From: Sva-07 sp963717385
GTDB taxonomy: Bacteria; Actinomycetota; Acidimicrobiia; Acidimicrobiales; Ilumatobacteraceae
NCBI GenBank assembly: GCA_963717385.1
Contig: CAVQWE010000005.1
Coordinates: 248,001 to 312,000 of the forward strand
Reading direction: 5' to 3'
Length of the DNA: 64,000 nt
Shown here: positions 41,512 to 51,503 of the stretch, piece after piece
How positions within the stretch are numbered: the first letter of the stretch is position 1
How the letters are laid out: each line of letters starts with the position of its first letter
Translations under genes and position numbers: made by a program
The notes under the pieces: generated by a model
The model's database searches: none
Told to the model about the DNA's origin: nothing
Seen by the model: only the letters and a program-made list of their open reading frames with translations

Positions 41512-43682
41512 GTGCGTCGGGTGCTCAGATGGTTCGGCTTGCTGTTGCTGTCGGTGTCGGTGTCGATGTCGGCGATCACGATGGCGGCGACGGCCACCCG
41601 GGTCGAGGCGCAGAGCGCTGGCAATGGGCTGGAGGAACGCTCCGTGAACTCCTTCGAGTTCGACCCGAGTCGCGGGGTCGTCCGGGTCACGATCGACATC
41701 TCACTGCGCAATGTGACCACCGATCAGGTCCAGGACAACGGCGTACGCCGAGCGTTCTTCGACAGCTACGCCGTTGCGGTCCCCGTCGGCGCCGAAAATA
41801 TCGTCGCCACACGCAACGGTGTGGTCCTCGACGGCACGCTTGCGTCGAATCCCGAGGTCCCCGCCTTCTCCACCTACCGTTTCGCGCTCGGCACACCAGT
41901 GTTCAGCGGCGACTCGACGAACGTGCAGGTCACCTACGACCACCTCGGGGCGCCTCCGCCGCGATCCGGTGCCGTGGCGCATCAACGAGGCGTATGCCGG
42001 CTTCGTCGCTTTCGGGCTCGGCGACGACGGCCTCGTGACGCTGCGTCTCTCGCAGCCGAAGGGCTACGAGTTCGACGAGTTCACCGACCTGACCGGATTC
42101 GACGTGAGCGCCCCCGACGAGTTCGGCACCGTGGTGTACACCAGGGCGGGGCTCAACGAGGACGTCCGGGTCATCGTCGGACTGGCCAACGACGACCGGC
42201 TCGTCTCCCGGCCGCTCGACGTCGATGACGTCGACATCGAGTTGCGGTCGTGGCCCGATGATCCCGAATGGGCCGACTTCGCCGCTGCTCGCGTCGAATC
42301 GGGGATCCCCGCCCTGGAGGATCTGATCGGCAGCAGCGTGGCCGGTCGACGGGAGCTTCGCCGTTCGCCAGACGGTCGAGCCGAATCTGCGTGGCTATGC
42401 CGGGTGGTTCGACGCGCAGAGCAGCGAGATCGCCGTTGGTGAGGCACTCGATGCCGACACCATCTACCACGAGCTGTCGCATGCGTGGTTCAACGCAAGG
42501 ATGTCGACCGAGCGCTGGCTCACCGAAGGTCTCGCTCAGGTCTACGCCGCCGAGCTCATCCGCCTCGATGGTGACGGCCCTCGCACACCGGTCGAACCGG
42601 TCGCCGCCGATCCGGCTGCGTTGCCCCTGACCGAGTGGGGCGGTGTCGGCAGCGAACGTGCCGTCGAGGAGTACGGCTACGCCACGTCGTTCTGGGTCGT
42701 CGATGCGCTCGTCGACGAGCTCGGCTTCGAGCGCACTGACGAAGTCGTCGCTGCGCTCCAGTCCGGACGCAGCCCGTACGACGGCACGGTTCCCGGTCAT
42801 CGACCGACGCAGGACTGGCAGCGCGTCTACGACATGTTCGTCGAAGTGGCGGGATCGGAAGCTGCGCACGACGTGTTCCGGTCGTGGGTCGTCAATCCAA
42901 GCGACATCGACCTCGTCGAACAGCGAGATGTGGCAGCCACAGATGTGATCGAACTCGCGGAGCGGAGTGCACCATGGGCGCTCCCGATCGGGGTGCGCAA
43001 CGTGCTGGAACGATGGGAACTCGACGCCGTCGACGCCGCAATCGCCGACGCCGACGACGTGCTCGTGCGTCGGAGCGAACTCGAATCGATCGAAGCCAAG
43101 GTCGGGATCGACGAACCCGATCGAGCGGATGAGGCCTACGCCGCTGCATCGCGTCGGAGGGTGGCGGCGTCGACTTCACCCATCCACTGGCGGTCCTCGA
43201 CGAGGCCGTCACAATCGGCGAGCGGCTCATCACTCGCGACGGCATCATCGACGACTTGGCCGACCAGGCATCGGCGTCACCGTCGGCACTGGGCTCGGTC
43301 GACGGGGTCACCGACTTCGCCTCCGGGCTCGCCGTCGCCGACGGCCAGATCGCGCGCTCGAACGGATCATCGAAGTTGACGAAGCGCTCGACGCGGAGTC
43401 CGGAATGCTTCTTGCGGTCGGCGGTGGGGATCGAACGTCGAACGCGACCTCGACGAGGCACGTGGACTCGTCGCAGCCGGTGACAGCGACGCAGCGATCA
43501 CCGCGCTTGCGTCGGCAGACGACGAGATCGACGGTCTCGCGGCCAGCGGTGCGCAACGCCTCGGGATTGCAGCGTCGGATCGTGCTGACGCTCCTCGCTG
43601 CCGTCCTCGTGATCGCCGACGTCGAAGCACTCCGACCGGCCACCACACCGCCGTCGTCGACGATCAGCTCAGGCCGAGGTGA
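41512..43682 (+). CDS. secreted HExxH metallopeptidase-like protein with many frameshifts
   Basis: An exported, membrane-tethered protein of roughly 720 residues when frames are joined. N-terminal signal: VLRWFGLLLLSVSVSMSAITMA. A beta domain follows, then the zinc motif IYHELSHAWFN (H-E-x2-H) with a downstream WLTEGLAQVYAAEL that supplies a Glu ligand, as in gluzincins. A coiled, acidic region and one transmembrane helix (IVLTLLAAVLVIA) with a basic tail end it. At least six shifts are needed (about 41949, 42344, 43150, 43350, 43430, 43570 and 43620). The first two are extra G residues in G runs. It may be a real pseudogene or a poorly sequenced gene. Confidence 0.6.
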
Positions 43683-45001
43683 CCGGGATCAACCGCTCGG
43701 CACCTCGATCGAGTTCCTTCATCAGGTCGGCGACGTAGGTGTTGAAGTCGACCTGCATGCGATGACGCGGGCTGTCGTAGAAGTGGCCGAGGTGGACCTT
43801 CTCGTCGGCAGCGGTGATCTCGTGCATCTCGGATGCCGATGGGAACGCATAATCGCCGCTGATCGCTGCCGCGACCAGCTTCGACTGTTGCTCGGCGAAG
43901 TTGACGAGCGTCGGCAGCGGCTGGGCGAGACCGAGGAAGAACAGGTTCTCGAAGCCGGGCTTGACCATCCGCTTGAACAGCGGGAACGTGTTGTCGCGAG
44001 GCGTCAGCTCGGGCTGACCGAAGAACGGGAACGTCACGTTGTAGCCGGTGGCCCACACGATGGCGTCGATCTGCTCGCGTGACCCGTCCGCGAAGACCAC
44101 ACCGTCACCGTCGAGACGGTCGATGGCGCCCTTCGGGGTGATGTCACCGCACCCCACCCGGGTGAGGAATTCGCCGGACACCGACGGGTGCGCATCGAGC
44201 GGACGATGATCGGGTTTGGGGAGGCCGTAGTCCTCCATCTTGCCGATCGACTTCTTGATCTTCGAACGAGCGAGGGCCCGACCGACCCGAGCCGGCATCC
44301 ACGTCGGCAGCGATGCCTTGTCGGCCGGCTTGCCGTCGAAGTACTTCGGCAGCACCCACACACCATGGCGCATCGAAATGAAGAGCTGCGCGGCGATCGG
44401 GCGTTGCGACAACTCGGACGAGATGTCCATCGCCGAGTTCCCGGCACCGACCACCATCACCCGCTTGCCGCGGAAGTCGTAGGGCTCGAACGGGTCGCGG
44501 TAGTGATGCGAATGCACCTGATGACCATCGAACGAGCCGGGATAGTTCGGCGTGCGGGCGTCCCAGTGATGTCCGTTGCCGACGACGAGATTGTCGTACT
44601 CACGCGACTCGCCGGTCGACAGGGTGACGCTTCCATCGACCGTCATCGAGGCGTTCGCAGTCGGTCACCGCGGTGTTGAACGTGATCGTGTCGCGCAAGC
44701 CGAAATGGTCGACGTAGTCGTGAAAGTACTGGAGCAGCTGGCTGTGATGGGGAAAGTCCGGCCAGTCAGCCGGAACCGGATAGTCCTCGAACGCCAAACG
44801 CCACTTCGAGGTGTCGATGTGCAGGCTCTGGTAGCACGACGACTTGCCGTTGGGATTGCCGAAGTACCAGTTGCCGCCGATGTCGTCGGACATCTCGAAA
44901 CAGTCGTACGCCAGCCCGCGGTCCTTGAGTCGCTTCGCCATCGTGAAGCCAGAGCATCCGGCGCCGATGATGCAGGTCGTCGGACCGCCTGCCGCCTGCA
45001 C
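43669..45001 (-). CDS. flavin-containing monooxygenase (one frameshift)
   Basis: A class B flavoprotein monooxygenase of 443 residues after removing one extra base near 44630. The FAD motif CIIGAGCSGFTMAKRL opens it; the FMO signature F-x-G-x3-H-x3-(F/Y) is visible in SFDGHQVHSHHY; the NADPH motif is VMVVGAGNSAMD; ATGYNVTFPF is the late conserved block. GTG 45001 lies 2 nt after the transporter stop, so the two are co-transcribed. The substrate (a ketone, amine or sulfide) is unknown. Its 3' end overlaps the convergent metallopeptidase gene by 14 nt. Confidence 0.88.
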
Positions 45002-45003
45002 GA

Positions 45004-48000
45004 TCAGCCGCCTCGGAGTGCAGCGAGGATGGCGTCGACGTCCTCTTGAGAAACGCCGCAGTCGAGCGAGGCTTGGATCACCGGCTGTGCGGCAGCATCG
45101 TCGCCGCCCAGGACGGCGCCGGTGTCGACGTTCTCGATGCCGCCCTCGACGGACTCGATTGCGCAGTTCGCCTGGTTGGGTGGCACGCCCTGAGCAATGT
45201 ACGCGTCGAACAGGATTCCCTCGACCAGCCCGGTGGGACGGTCGGTGCCGAAGTCGTCGGGATTGATCACCGGGCCCGTCGGGAACCGTGTCACCCGGCA
45301 CCGTGGTCGGCGGGATCGTGGTGGTGGTCGTGGTGGTGGTCGTCGTGGTCGTCGGCAACGGCGTGGCCTCGAACGTGATCTCGCTCGCCTGACCGGTACT
45401 GGTGTCGGCAGTGGCGTACACCACTGCTCCTGCCGCAACGAATCCAACGACTCCGACTGCCATCCCGATGGTCTGCGGGCCGGGGATGGGCGCCGCGAGC
45501 TTGACCGAATCGAGCGGGCCGTGTCCGGGCGGATACTCGCCGGACGAAGCAGCGGCACCGACACTGGCGGTCGCACCGACAGCCTTCTGCGTGCCGAGCC
45601 AACCACGCTCGTCGACCCAGACCGACAGCGGCGGCATGACGACCAGCGCAGCCAGCAGAGCAATGGCCACGTTCAGCGTGACGATCAAGCCGAAGTCACG
45701 CAGCAACGGCAGCGACGAACCGATCAACACAGCAAAGCCGCAGATCGTGGTGACCGCCGAGGTGAAGAACGCTCGACCGGTACGACTTGCTGCTGTGTCG
45801 GTGGCCTGACGTGGGGTGAGGCCTCGCTGGCGCTCCTCGAGATATCTGCCGAGGATCAACACCGAGAACTCGGCACAACTCGCGATCACGAGCGGTCCGC
45901 TGACGGTGGTCAATGGGCTCAGCGTGAAGCCGAGCAGTCCGACCACCAGCGACGAGACGCCGACGGCCAGCAACACGGGTACGAGCGCCAGCAGCGCCCG
46001 GGTGAGGCTGCGGAATCGCAGCACCAACCACAGACCAGCCAACGACAACGCCAGGTAGGTCAGGTTGGCCCGGTTGGCCGACAGGTTCTCCAACAGGCCG
46101 ATGCCAACCGTCGCAAGACCTGCGGGGGTTGCCCTGACCGGATCCTGACCCTCGGCCAAGTCGACGAGCAAGATGCTGTCAGCCGGAAGATCGAGGGCCT
46201 CGATGCGCGACTGGAGATCGGCTTCGAGTTCGGCGACGAGATCGGAACGGTCGGCGAGGCTCGCCGGCGCAAGACGCAGGTTGAGTTGCGTTGCAGTGGG
46301 ATCGTCGACGTCACGCAGCAGCGCGTTGGCCACCGCCGGCGGCATCTGCTCGACCGACGCCACGATGTCCTCGGTGGAGGGGGCGATCGGCGTGGCACCG
46401 TCGATCTTGATGATCTTGCCCATCGTGTTGACCATGCTCGACGACGACACCACCGCGTTGTCGTCGCGCGCCTCGGCGTCGAGGGTGAACTCCCACAGCA
46501 GGTCGATGATCTCCTGGTCGTAGATGTTGTTGGCGGCCACGAGGATGCCGAGCGTGGACGAGAACCCGGTCTCGTCCTCGAGCTGTCCGATGTCCTTGAC
46601 CACCTGACTGTCCTGGTCGATCCACTTGATCGGGTCGGACTCGATCTGGGCGCGACCTTCGACGAGCACGCCACCGACGAACAGCACGGCCGCCAGGCCG
46701 ATGAGGAACGGGCCGACCTTGGTCGGCAACCCACCGAGCTTGACCACGATGCGTTCGACCATCGACGGCGGACGCTCCTCGGTGCGCTTGGTGTACTCGC
46801 GGATACCCAGCGCTGAGGCGGTGACCACGATGCCGATGACGACGAGCACCGAGATGCCGATCGCGAGCAACACACCGAAGTCACGGATCATCGGCACCTT
46901 CGAGATGCGCAGCGCGAGGAACGCCACGACACCGGTGACCGTCGCGGCGATCAGCGGCGGGCCGAGGTTGGCGAGCGTCTCCGCGATGGGATGCGCTTCC
47001 TTGTCGAGTACCACCTCCTCCTCGACGCGGTTGTGCACCTGGATCGCAAAGTCGATCCCGACTCCGATCAGGATCGGCAGGCCCGAGATGGTGACGAGCG
47101 ACAGGTCGATGCCGATGAGGCCGAGGAGCGAGAACGACCACAGCACGCCGATCAGCACCGACAGCAGCGGCAGCAGCCGCCACCGCACCCGGAACATCAG
47201 CGCCAGCACAACGGCCATCAGACCGAGCGCCGCTGCACCGAGGCGGAGCATGCCGCCCTGCAGGTAGTCGTTGATTTCGGCGAGATACACCGGTGAACCG
47301 GTCACCGTGAGCTCGAATCCGTCGAACTGCGCATCGTCGAGGACGTCGAGGACGTCCTTGGTGGCTGCGGTCTGTTCGTCGAGCGTGGCGTTGCCGTCGA
47401 GCACGACCCCACCGACAGCGGTGCCGTTGATCGGGCCGCCTTCGACGTTGGGGAACGTCCCCTGCAGCGACTGCCGAATCACCAGTTCTTCCTTGGCCGG
47501 GGCAACGGGCGAGCCGTCGACGACCTCGAAGCCGGTGTTGTCGAAGAGCAGGAGCTGGTTGTACGCCGTGTTGCCGATCACCTGGTCCTCGCCAGGAACC
47601 GCATTGAGGCGGGCCAGGGCGATCTGGACGTCGGCGCCGCGTGCTTCGGCGCCAGCTTCGTCACGTGACGCAGCTGCGATCAGGGCATCGGTACCGACAC
47701 CCTCGGCGAGGAGGTTCGAGCTGAACTCCAGCGAGATCAGTGGGGTGACCACGGCGAAGGCACCGTCGACCTGTTCGAGCTCGGCGGTGATGCGTTCGAG
47801 CTCGGCGAGGTTCTCGCCCTCGTAGAGCTCGCTGACATCGGAGCCATCAGTGGAGCTGAACAACAAGATGACGGTCTCACCACCGAAGTCGTCCTGGAAC
47901 GCGACGTTGTCGATGGCGATCTGAGAATCCGGATTCAGGTAGCTGTCCTGCCCGGTGGCGAACTCGATGTTGCGCGCTCCGATGGCGAACACGACGGTGA

Positions 48001-48082
48001 TCAGCGTGATGACCGCGGCGACCACTTTCCAGTACTTACCCAGCGCGACTCCGAGCCACCGCCAGAACGATTCCATACGCAT
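45004..48082 (-). CDS. MMPL/RND-family transporter with C-terminal extension (one frameshift)
   Basis: A large proton-driven exporter, about 1025 residues. Two RND repeats, each with a first span, an outer loop and a five-span bundle: first bundle LRLGAAALGLMAVVLALMF to ISVLVVIGIVVTASALG, second YLALSLAGLWLVLRF to ALLAALVVMPPLSVWV. GIDFAIQVHNRVEEE and CAEFSVLILGRYLEE are the conserved mid-span acidic motifs. A further span, a poly-Thr linker and a novel domain of about 70 residues ending DVDAILAALRGG follow; an extra base near 45280 hides that domain. ATG 48082 (or 48076) has a GAGGGGGG Shine-Dalgarno sequence. Likely a lipid or hydrophobic-metabolite exporter. Confidence 0.88.
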
Positions 48083-48157
48083 GATTGTCCCCCCTCAGGT
48101 AACAATTCCGATCGTAGACCTCCGAGTGCCACCACACTGCAAATCTCCGGATCGTGC

Positions 48158-48163
48158 AACACT
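48158..48163 (+). promoter_or_regulatory. -10-like box AACACT for the FAD-linked oxidase
   Basis: AACACT is followed by 6 nt and GTG 48170, identical in core and spacing to the ecm promoter. Confidence 0.4.
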
Positions 48164-48169
48164 GCACCG

Positions 48170-49624
48170 GTGGAGGCGACTGACGAATTCGTCCGTGGAC
48201 TCTCCTCGATCGTGGGGAGCGCAGCACGTGCTCACCGACGCCGATCAGCGTGCGAGCTACGAGACCGATTGGACAGGCCGGTACGCCGGCACGTGTTCGG
48301 CGGTGATTCGACCAGCCGACACCAACGAGGTCGCACGCGTGCTGGCGTACTGCAACAGCCACAGCGTCGTCGTCGTGCCGCAGGCAGGCAACACGGGCCT
48401 GGTCGGCGGCGGCGTACCACGAGCCGATCCCCGCACACACAGCATCGTGTTGTCGACCCGTCGACTCGACAGCATCACCGACCTCGACGCCGCCTCGATG
48501 CAGCTCACCGCCGGAGCCGGCGTCACGATCGCCGACTGGCAGCGCGCCGCTCGATCGGCGGGCCTCGACAGCCCGATCGATTTTGCCGCACGCGACTCCG
48601 CCACCATTGGCGGGGCAATCGCCACCAACGCCGGGGGTTCCCGTGTGGTCCGTTTCGCCACGATGCGCCAACAGGTCGTCGGCCTCGAGGCGGTGCTCGC
48701 CAACGGCACGATCGTCGGCTCACTCGCCGGCCTGCCGAAGGAGACGACAGGTCTCCACTGGCCCTCGATCGTCGCCGGCACCGAAGGCACACTTGCGGTG
48801 ATCACGGCTGCCCGGTTGCGGCTGGTCCCCCACTTCGAGCACACCACGACCCTGCTCGCAGCGCTCGACGGCCTCGACGCCGCTCTGGACGTGTTGGCCG
48901 TCGTCCGCAGGCAGCTCGGATCGCTCGACTCGATCGAGATGATGTTCCCCGAGGCGGTCGAACTCGTCGCCCGCCACCTCGGCACCGACGCACCCGTCGA
49001 CGTCCCGGCCGACGGCCTGGCGCTGCTGATCGAGTGCGCCGACCACGTCGACCGCACCGCCGATCTGTACGCCGCACTCGACGGGATCGACGGGATCACT
49101 GCCACCGCGGTGGCCACCGGCGGGCCGCGACGCCAGCAACTCCTCGACGTCCGCGACCGCGTCACCGAGGCGGTCGCTGCCGCTGCCACGTCGTCGGGCA
49201 CACCGACCTACAAGCTCGACGTCGCGGTGCCCGTCGCATCGATCGAACCCGTGCTCGAGGCTGCTCGCGCTGCGTCCGACGCCAAGGGGCACGGCTGATC
49301 CCGTTCGGCCACCTCGCCGAAGGAAACCTCCATCTCAACTTTCTCGACACGACCGCACCGGACGACATCGCCGACACCGTCCTCCCGGTGGTCGCCGATC
49401 TCGGCGGCACGATCTCAGCCGAGCACGGCGTCGGCATCGCCAAGACCCGCTGGCTCCACCTCGTGCGCACCCCGGGCGAACTCGCCGCGCAGCACGCCAT
49501 CAAGCACGCTCTCGACCCGAACGGCATCTTGAACCCCGGCGTGCTCGACCCGTCCGCTCGCGCAGCGCCATCACCGCCGACTTCAGGTGCCGTAGCCGAA
49601 ACCGAGGTCGGGGGCGGCGAGTAG
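48170..49624 (+). CDS. FAD-linked oxidase, GlcD/D-2-hydroxyacid dehydrogenase type (two frameshifts)
   Basis: VAO-fold flavoenzyme of 484 residues, oxidising a D-2-hydroxyacid such as glycolate, lactate or 2-hydroxyglutarate. The FAD PP-loop region shows VVVPQAGNTGLVGGGVP, DSATIGGAIATNAGGSRVVRF and GTEGTLAVITAARLRL; the C-terminal domain has FGHLAEGNLHLN (metal-binding His pair) and SAEHGVGIAKTRWL. One extra G in the run at 48214-48217 and one missing G at 49286-49289 break the frame; they compensate in length. GTG 48170 is set by the -10-like box. The last 42 nt overlap pyrE on the opposite strand. Confidence 0.88.
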   Translation: MEATDEFVRGLSSIVGSAARAHRRRSACELRDRLDRPVRRHVFGGDSTSRHQRGRTRAGVLQQPQRRRRAAGRQHGPGRRRRTTSRSPHTQHRVVDPSTRQHHRPRRRLDAAHRRSRRHDRRLAARRSIGGPRQPDRFCRTRLRHHWRGNRHQRRGFPCGPFRHDAPTGRRPRGGARQRHDRRLTRRPAEGDDRSPLALDRRRHRRHTCGDHGCPVAAGPPLRAHHDPARSARRPRRRSGRVGRRPQAARIARLDRDDVPRGGRTRRPPPRHRRTRRRPGRRPGAADRVRRPRRPHRRSVRRTRRDRRDHCHRGGHRRAATPATPRRPRPRHRGGRCRCHVVGHTDLQARRRGARRIDRTRARGCSRCVRRQGARLIPFGHLAEGNLHLNFLDTTAPDDIADTVLPVVADLGGTISAEHGVGIAKTRWLHLVRTPGELAAQHAIKHALDPNGILNPGVLDPSARAAPSPPTSGAVAETEVGGGE

Positions 49625-50170
49625 CGGGCGGTAGTCGATACCGGCGTCGGCGGCCATCGCCGCGCACGTACCGCCGCGATCGACGATCACCGTCATCCAG
49701 ACCGGCACTGCACCGAATGCAGCGATCTGCTCGGCCGCCTCGATGAGCGAGGTGCCACGCGTGGTGGTGTCCTCGGTGACCAGCACCCGATCGCCTGGGC
49801 GCAGTGCGCCAGCGATGCGGCCGCTGATGCCGCCCTGCTTGGCCTCCTTGCGCACGCTGAAGCTGCGCATGTGGTGGCCACGGGTCGCCGCCACCGCGGC
49901 GACACCGTAGGCAACCGGGTCGCCGCCCATCGTGAGGCCGCCGATCGCATCGATCTGATCGAGCACGTCACCGAACACCTCGTACACGGCGTCGGTCACC
50001 GCCACGATGCCGTCGGGCAGACACGCCGTCTGCTTGGTGTCGAGGAACCAGTTGCTGGTGGCCCCCGACTTCAAGATGAACTCCCCGTGCTTCACCGAAT
50101 GCTCGTTGACGTGCGCTCGGAGCGCCTCCAGTGTCGGTGTCAACGGCGCGGGCTTCGAGGCGTCAGTCAT
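49583..50170 (-). CDS. pyrE: orotate phosphoribosyltransferase
   Basis: Joins orotate and PRPP to form OMP in pyrimidine synthesis. The PRPP-binding motif is RVLVTEDTTTRGTSLIEA; FILKSGATSNWFLDTKQ and FSVRKEAKQGGISGRIAG carry the catalytic Lys residues. 195 residues. TACGTT lies 8 nt before ATG 50170. A lone gene here, convergent with and overlapping the FAD-linked oxidase gene. A pyrE-like paralogue of unknown specificity is the only alternative. Confidence 0.9.
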   Translation of the reverse strand: MTDASKPAPLTPTLEALRAHVNEHSVKHGEFILKSGATSNWFLDTKQTACLPDGIVAVTDAVYEVFGDVLDQIDAIGGLTMGGDPVAYGVAAVAATRGHHMRSFSVRKEAKQGGISGRIAGALRPGDRVLVTEDTTTRGTSLIEAAEQIAAFGAVPVWMTVIVDRGGTCAAMAADAGIDYRPLLAAPDLGFGYGT

Positions 50171-50178
50171 CGACGCCG

Positions 50179-50184
50179 AACGTA
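50179..50184 (-). promoter_or_regulatory. -10 box TACGTT for pyrE
   Basis: TACGTT is followed by 8 nt and ATG 50170. Confidence 0.5.
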
Positions 50185-50191
50185 GCGCCCC

Positions 50192-51004
50192 TCAGTCACG
50201 GTCGCGGGCGTCGCGAACCAGGACTTCCTGGGCCACGGTGGCGACATGTGTGCCATCGGCTTCGAAGACGTGGCCGAGCGACAGTCCGCGACCGCCGACG
50301 TAGTGATGGCACGAGAAGTCGTAGAGGTGCCAGCGATCGGCGCGCAGCGAGCGGTGAAACCAGATGGTGTGGTCGAGGCTCGCGCAGAACAGGCTCTCTC
50401 GCGCCTCGGGGTCGTCAGCGATCGGATGGGCACGAATCACCGAATCGGTCGGCATGTCGTCGGAGAGGTAGGCGAGCCAGCAGCGGTGCAGGAGCTGGGC
50501 GCTCGCGTCGTCGGGATCACCCAGGTCGTCGGTGACGCGCATCCAGGCCACCGCGCGCCCGGTTCCGTCACGCGCGCCGCCGGTCACCTGCTCGCTCGGC
50601 ACCATCACCCGGTCGAATGTCGGGGTCCACGAGTCTTCGACGAGCAACGCAGCGTCGGGCACATCCGGCATCGTCACCGACTGGAAAGCGGCCGCACGTT
50701 CGGGTCGTTGGAACGAACTCTCCGCGTTGAGGATTGCGCCAATTGCCTGCCGGGCGACAACTCGTCGAGTTGCGAAACTCCGGCCATTTCGGATCCGATC
50801 GACTTCGTAGCGCACTGGTTCGGTGTGATCACCGCGGCGGATGAAGTAGGCCCGAATCGAGTGCGGCTCGAGCTCGGGGTCGACCGAAATCGCCGCCGCC
50901 CGCAGTGCTTGGGCGACGATCTGGCCACCGTACAAACCTCCCCACGGGTATCGAGGGCCTTCACCGACATGCACATCGGTCCCATGAGATGACAGTTCGA
51001 ACAT
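50192..51004 (-). CDS. tesB: acyl-CoA thioesterase II
   Basis: A double-hotdog thioesterase of 270 residues hydrolysing acyl-CoA to free acid and CoA. GGLYGGQIVAQALRAAAISV and HSIRAYFIRRGDHTEPVRYEVDRIRNGRSFATRRV mark the first hotdog; SLDHTIWFHRSLRADRWHLYDFSCHHYVGGRGLSLG marks the second with the conserved D-H-x-I-W-F-H catalytic segment. TAGCAT 8 nt before ATG 51004 selects this start over upstream in-frame codons. Confidence 0.93.
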   Translation of the reverse strand: MFELSSHGTDVHVGEGPRYPWGGLYGGQIVAQALRAAAISVDPELEPHSIRAYFIRRGDHTEPVRYEVDRIRNGRSFATRRVVARQAIGAILNAESSFQRPERAAAFQSVTMPDVPDAALLVEDSWTPTFDRVMVPSEQVTGGARDGTGRAVAWMRVTDDLGDPDDASAQLLHRCWLAYLSDDMPTDSVIRAHPIADDPEARESLFCASLDHTIWFHRSLRADRWHLYDFSCHHYVGGRGLSLGHVFEADGTHVATVAQEVLVRDARDRD

Positions 51005-51012
51005 CGAATTCG

Positions 51013-51018
51013 ATGCTA
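51013..51018 (-). promoter_or_regulatory. -10 box TAGCAT for tesB
   Basis: TAGCAT is followed by 8 nt and ATG 51004. Confidence 0.5.
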
Positions 51019-51040
51019 TTGCATTCCACTCAATACTCCA

Positions 51041-51046
51041 TAAGAT
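51041..51046 (+). promoter_or_regulatory. -10 box TAAGAT for the 51054 gene
   Basis: TAAGAT is followed by 7 nt and ATG 51054, choosing it over ATG 51048. Confidence 0.55.
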
Positions 51047-51053
51047 CGTGACC

Positions 51054-51470
51054 ATGGCAGGCAAAAGAGGCCCGAAAACACCGATGACCGACGAGCACAA
51101 GGCGGCACTCGCCAAAGGTCGTATGGAGGGTCGAGTCGTTCGCGACTACCTCGAAGGGCTCCGGGCAACCAAGCCCAAACGAGGGCGCAAGCGCACGCCC
51201 GACACCATTCGCACACGCCTCGATGCCATCGATGTCGAGCTCGCCAGCGCCAGCCCGCTCGATGAGCTCCTGCTGATCCAAGAGCGTCGCGATCTCCAAG
51301 CCGAACTCGCTGCCAAGTCTGACGCCATCGACATGGACGCGCTCGAAGCCGAGTTCGTCAAGGTGGCCAAGAGCTACTCCGACAGCAAGTCGATCTCGTA
51401 CGCCTCGTGGCGCGACGTCGGCGTCTCAGCGAACGCTCTGAAGCGAGCCGGCATCAGCCGTTCCGACTGA
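51054..51470 (+). CDS. basic helical protein of unknown function
   Basis: An unrecognised 138-residue cytosolic protein. A Lys/Arg-rich N-terminus (MAGKRGPKTPMTDEHKAALAKGR, then KPKRGRKRTP) precedes two predicted helices with heptad-like Leu/Ala spacing (LDELLLIQERRDLQAELAAK). The C-terminus (SYASWRDVGVSANALKRAG) resembles a short helix-turn-helix. The charge pattern suggests nucleic acid binding; that is inference. It is divergent from tesB, and its stop abuts a 15-bp perfect hairpin shared with purB. Confidence 0.7.
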   Translation: MAGKRGPKTPMTDEHKAALAKGRMEGRVVRDYLEGLRATKPKRGRKRTPDTIRTRLDAIDVELASASPLDELLLIQERRDLQAELAAKSDAIDMDALEAEFVKVAKSYSDSKSISYASWRDVGVSANALKRAGISRSD

Positions 51471-51503
51471 ACGTACGAGATGTGTCTGACACATCTCGTA
51501 CGT
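51471..51503. terminator. 15-bp perfect hairpin between convergent genes
   Basis: ACGTACGAGATGTGT and ACACATCTCGTACGT pair perfectly around a CTG loop. It fills the gap between the stop of the 51054 gene and the stop of purB, and is much less GC-rich than its surroundings. Likely a two-way terminator. Confidence 0.7.

Noticed and set aside
44600..48082. Fusion of MMPL transporter and flavin monooxygenase in one 1160-codon ORF
   Set aside because: The join runs through an Arg-rich out-of-frame stretch created by a one-base shift near 45280; the true frames give two separate genes 2 nt apart.
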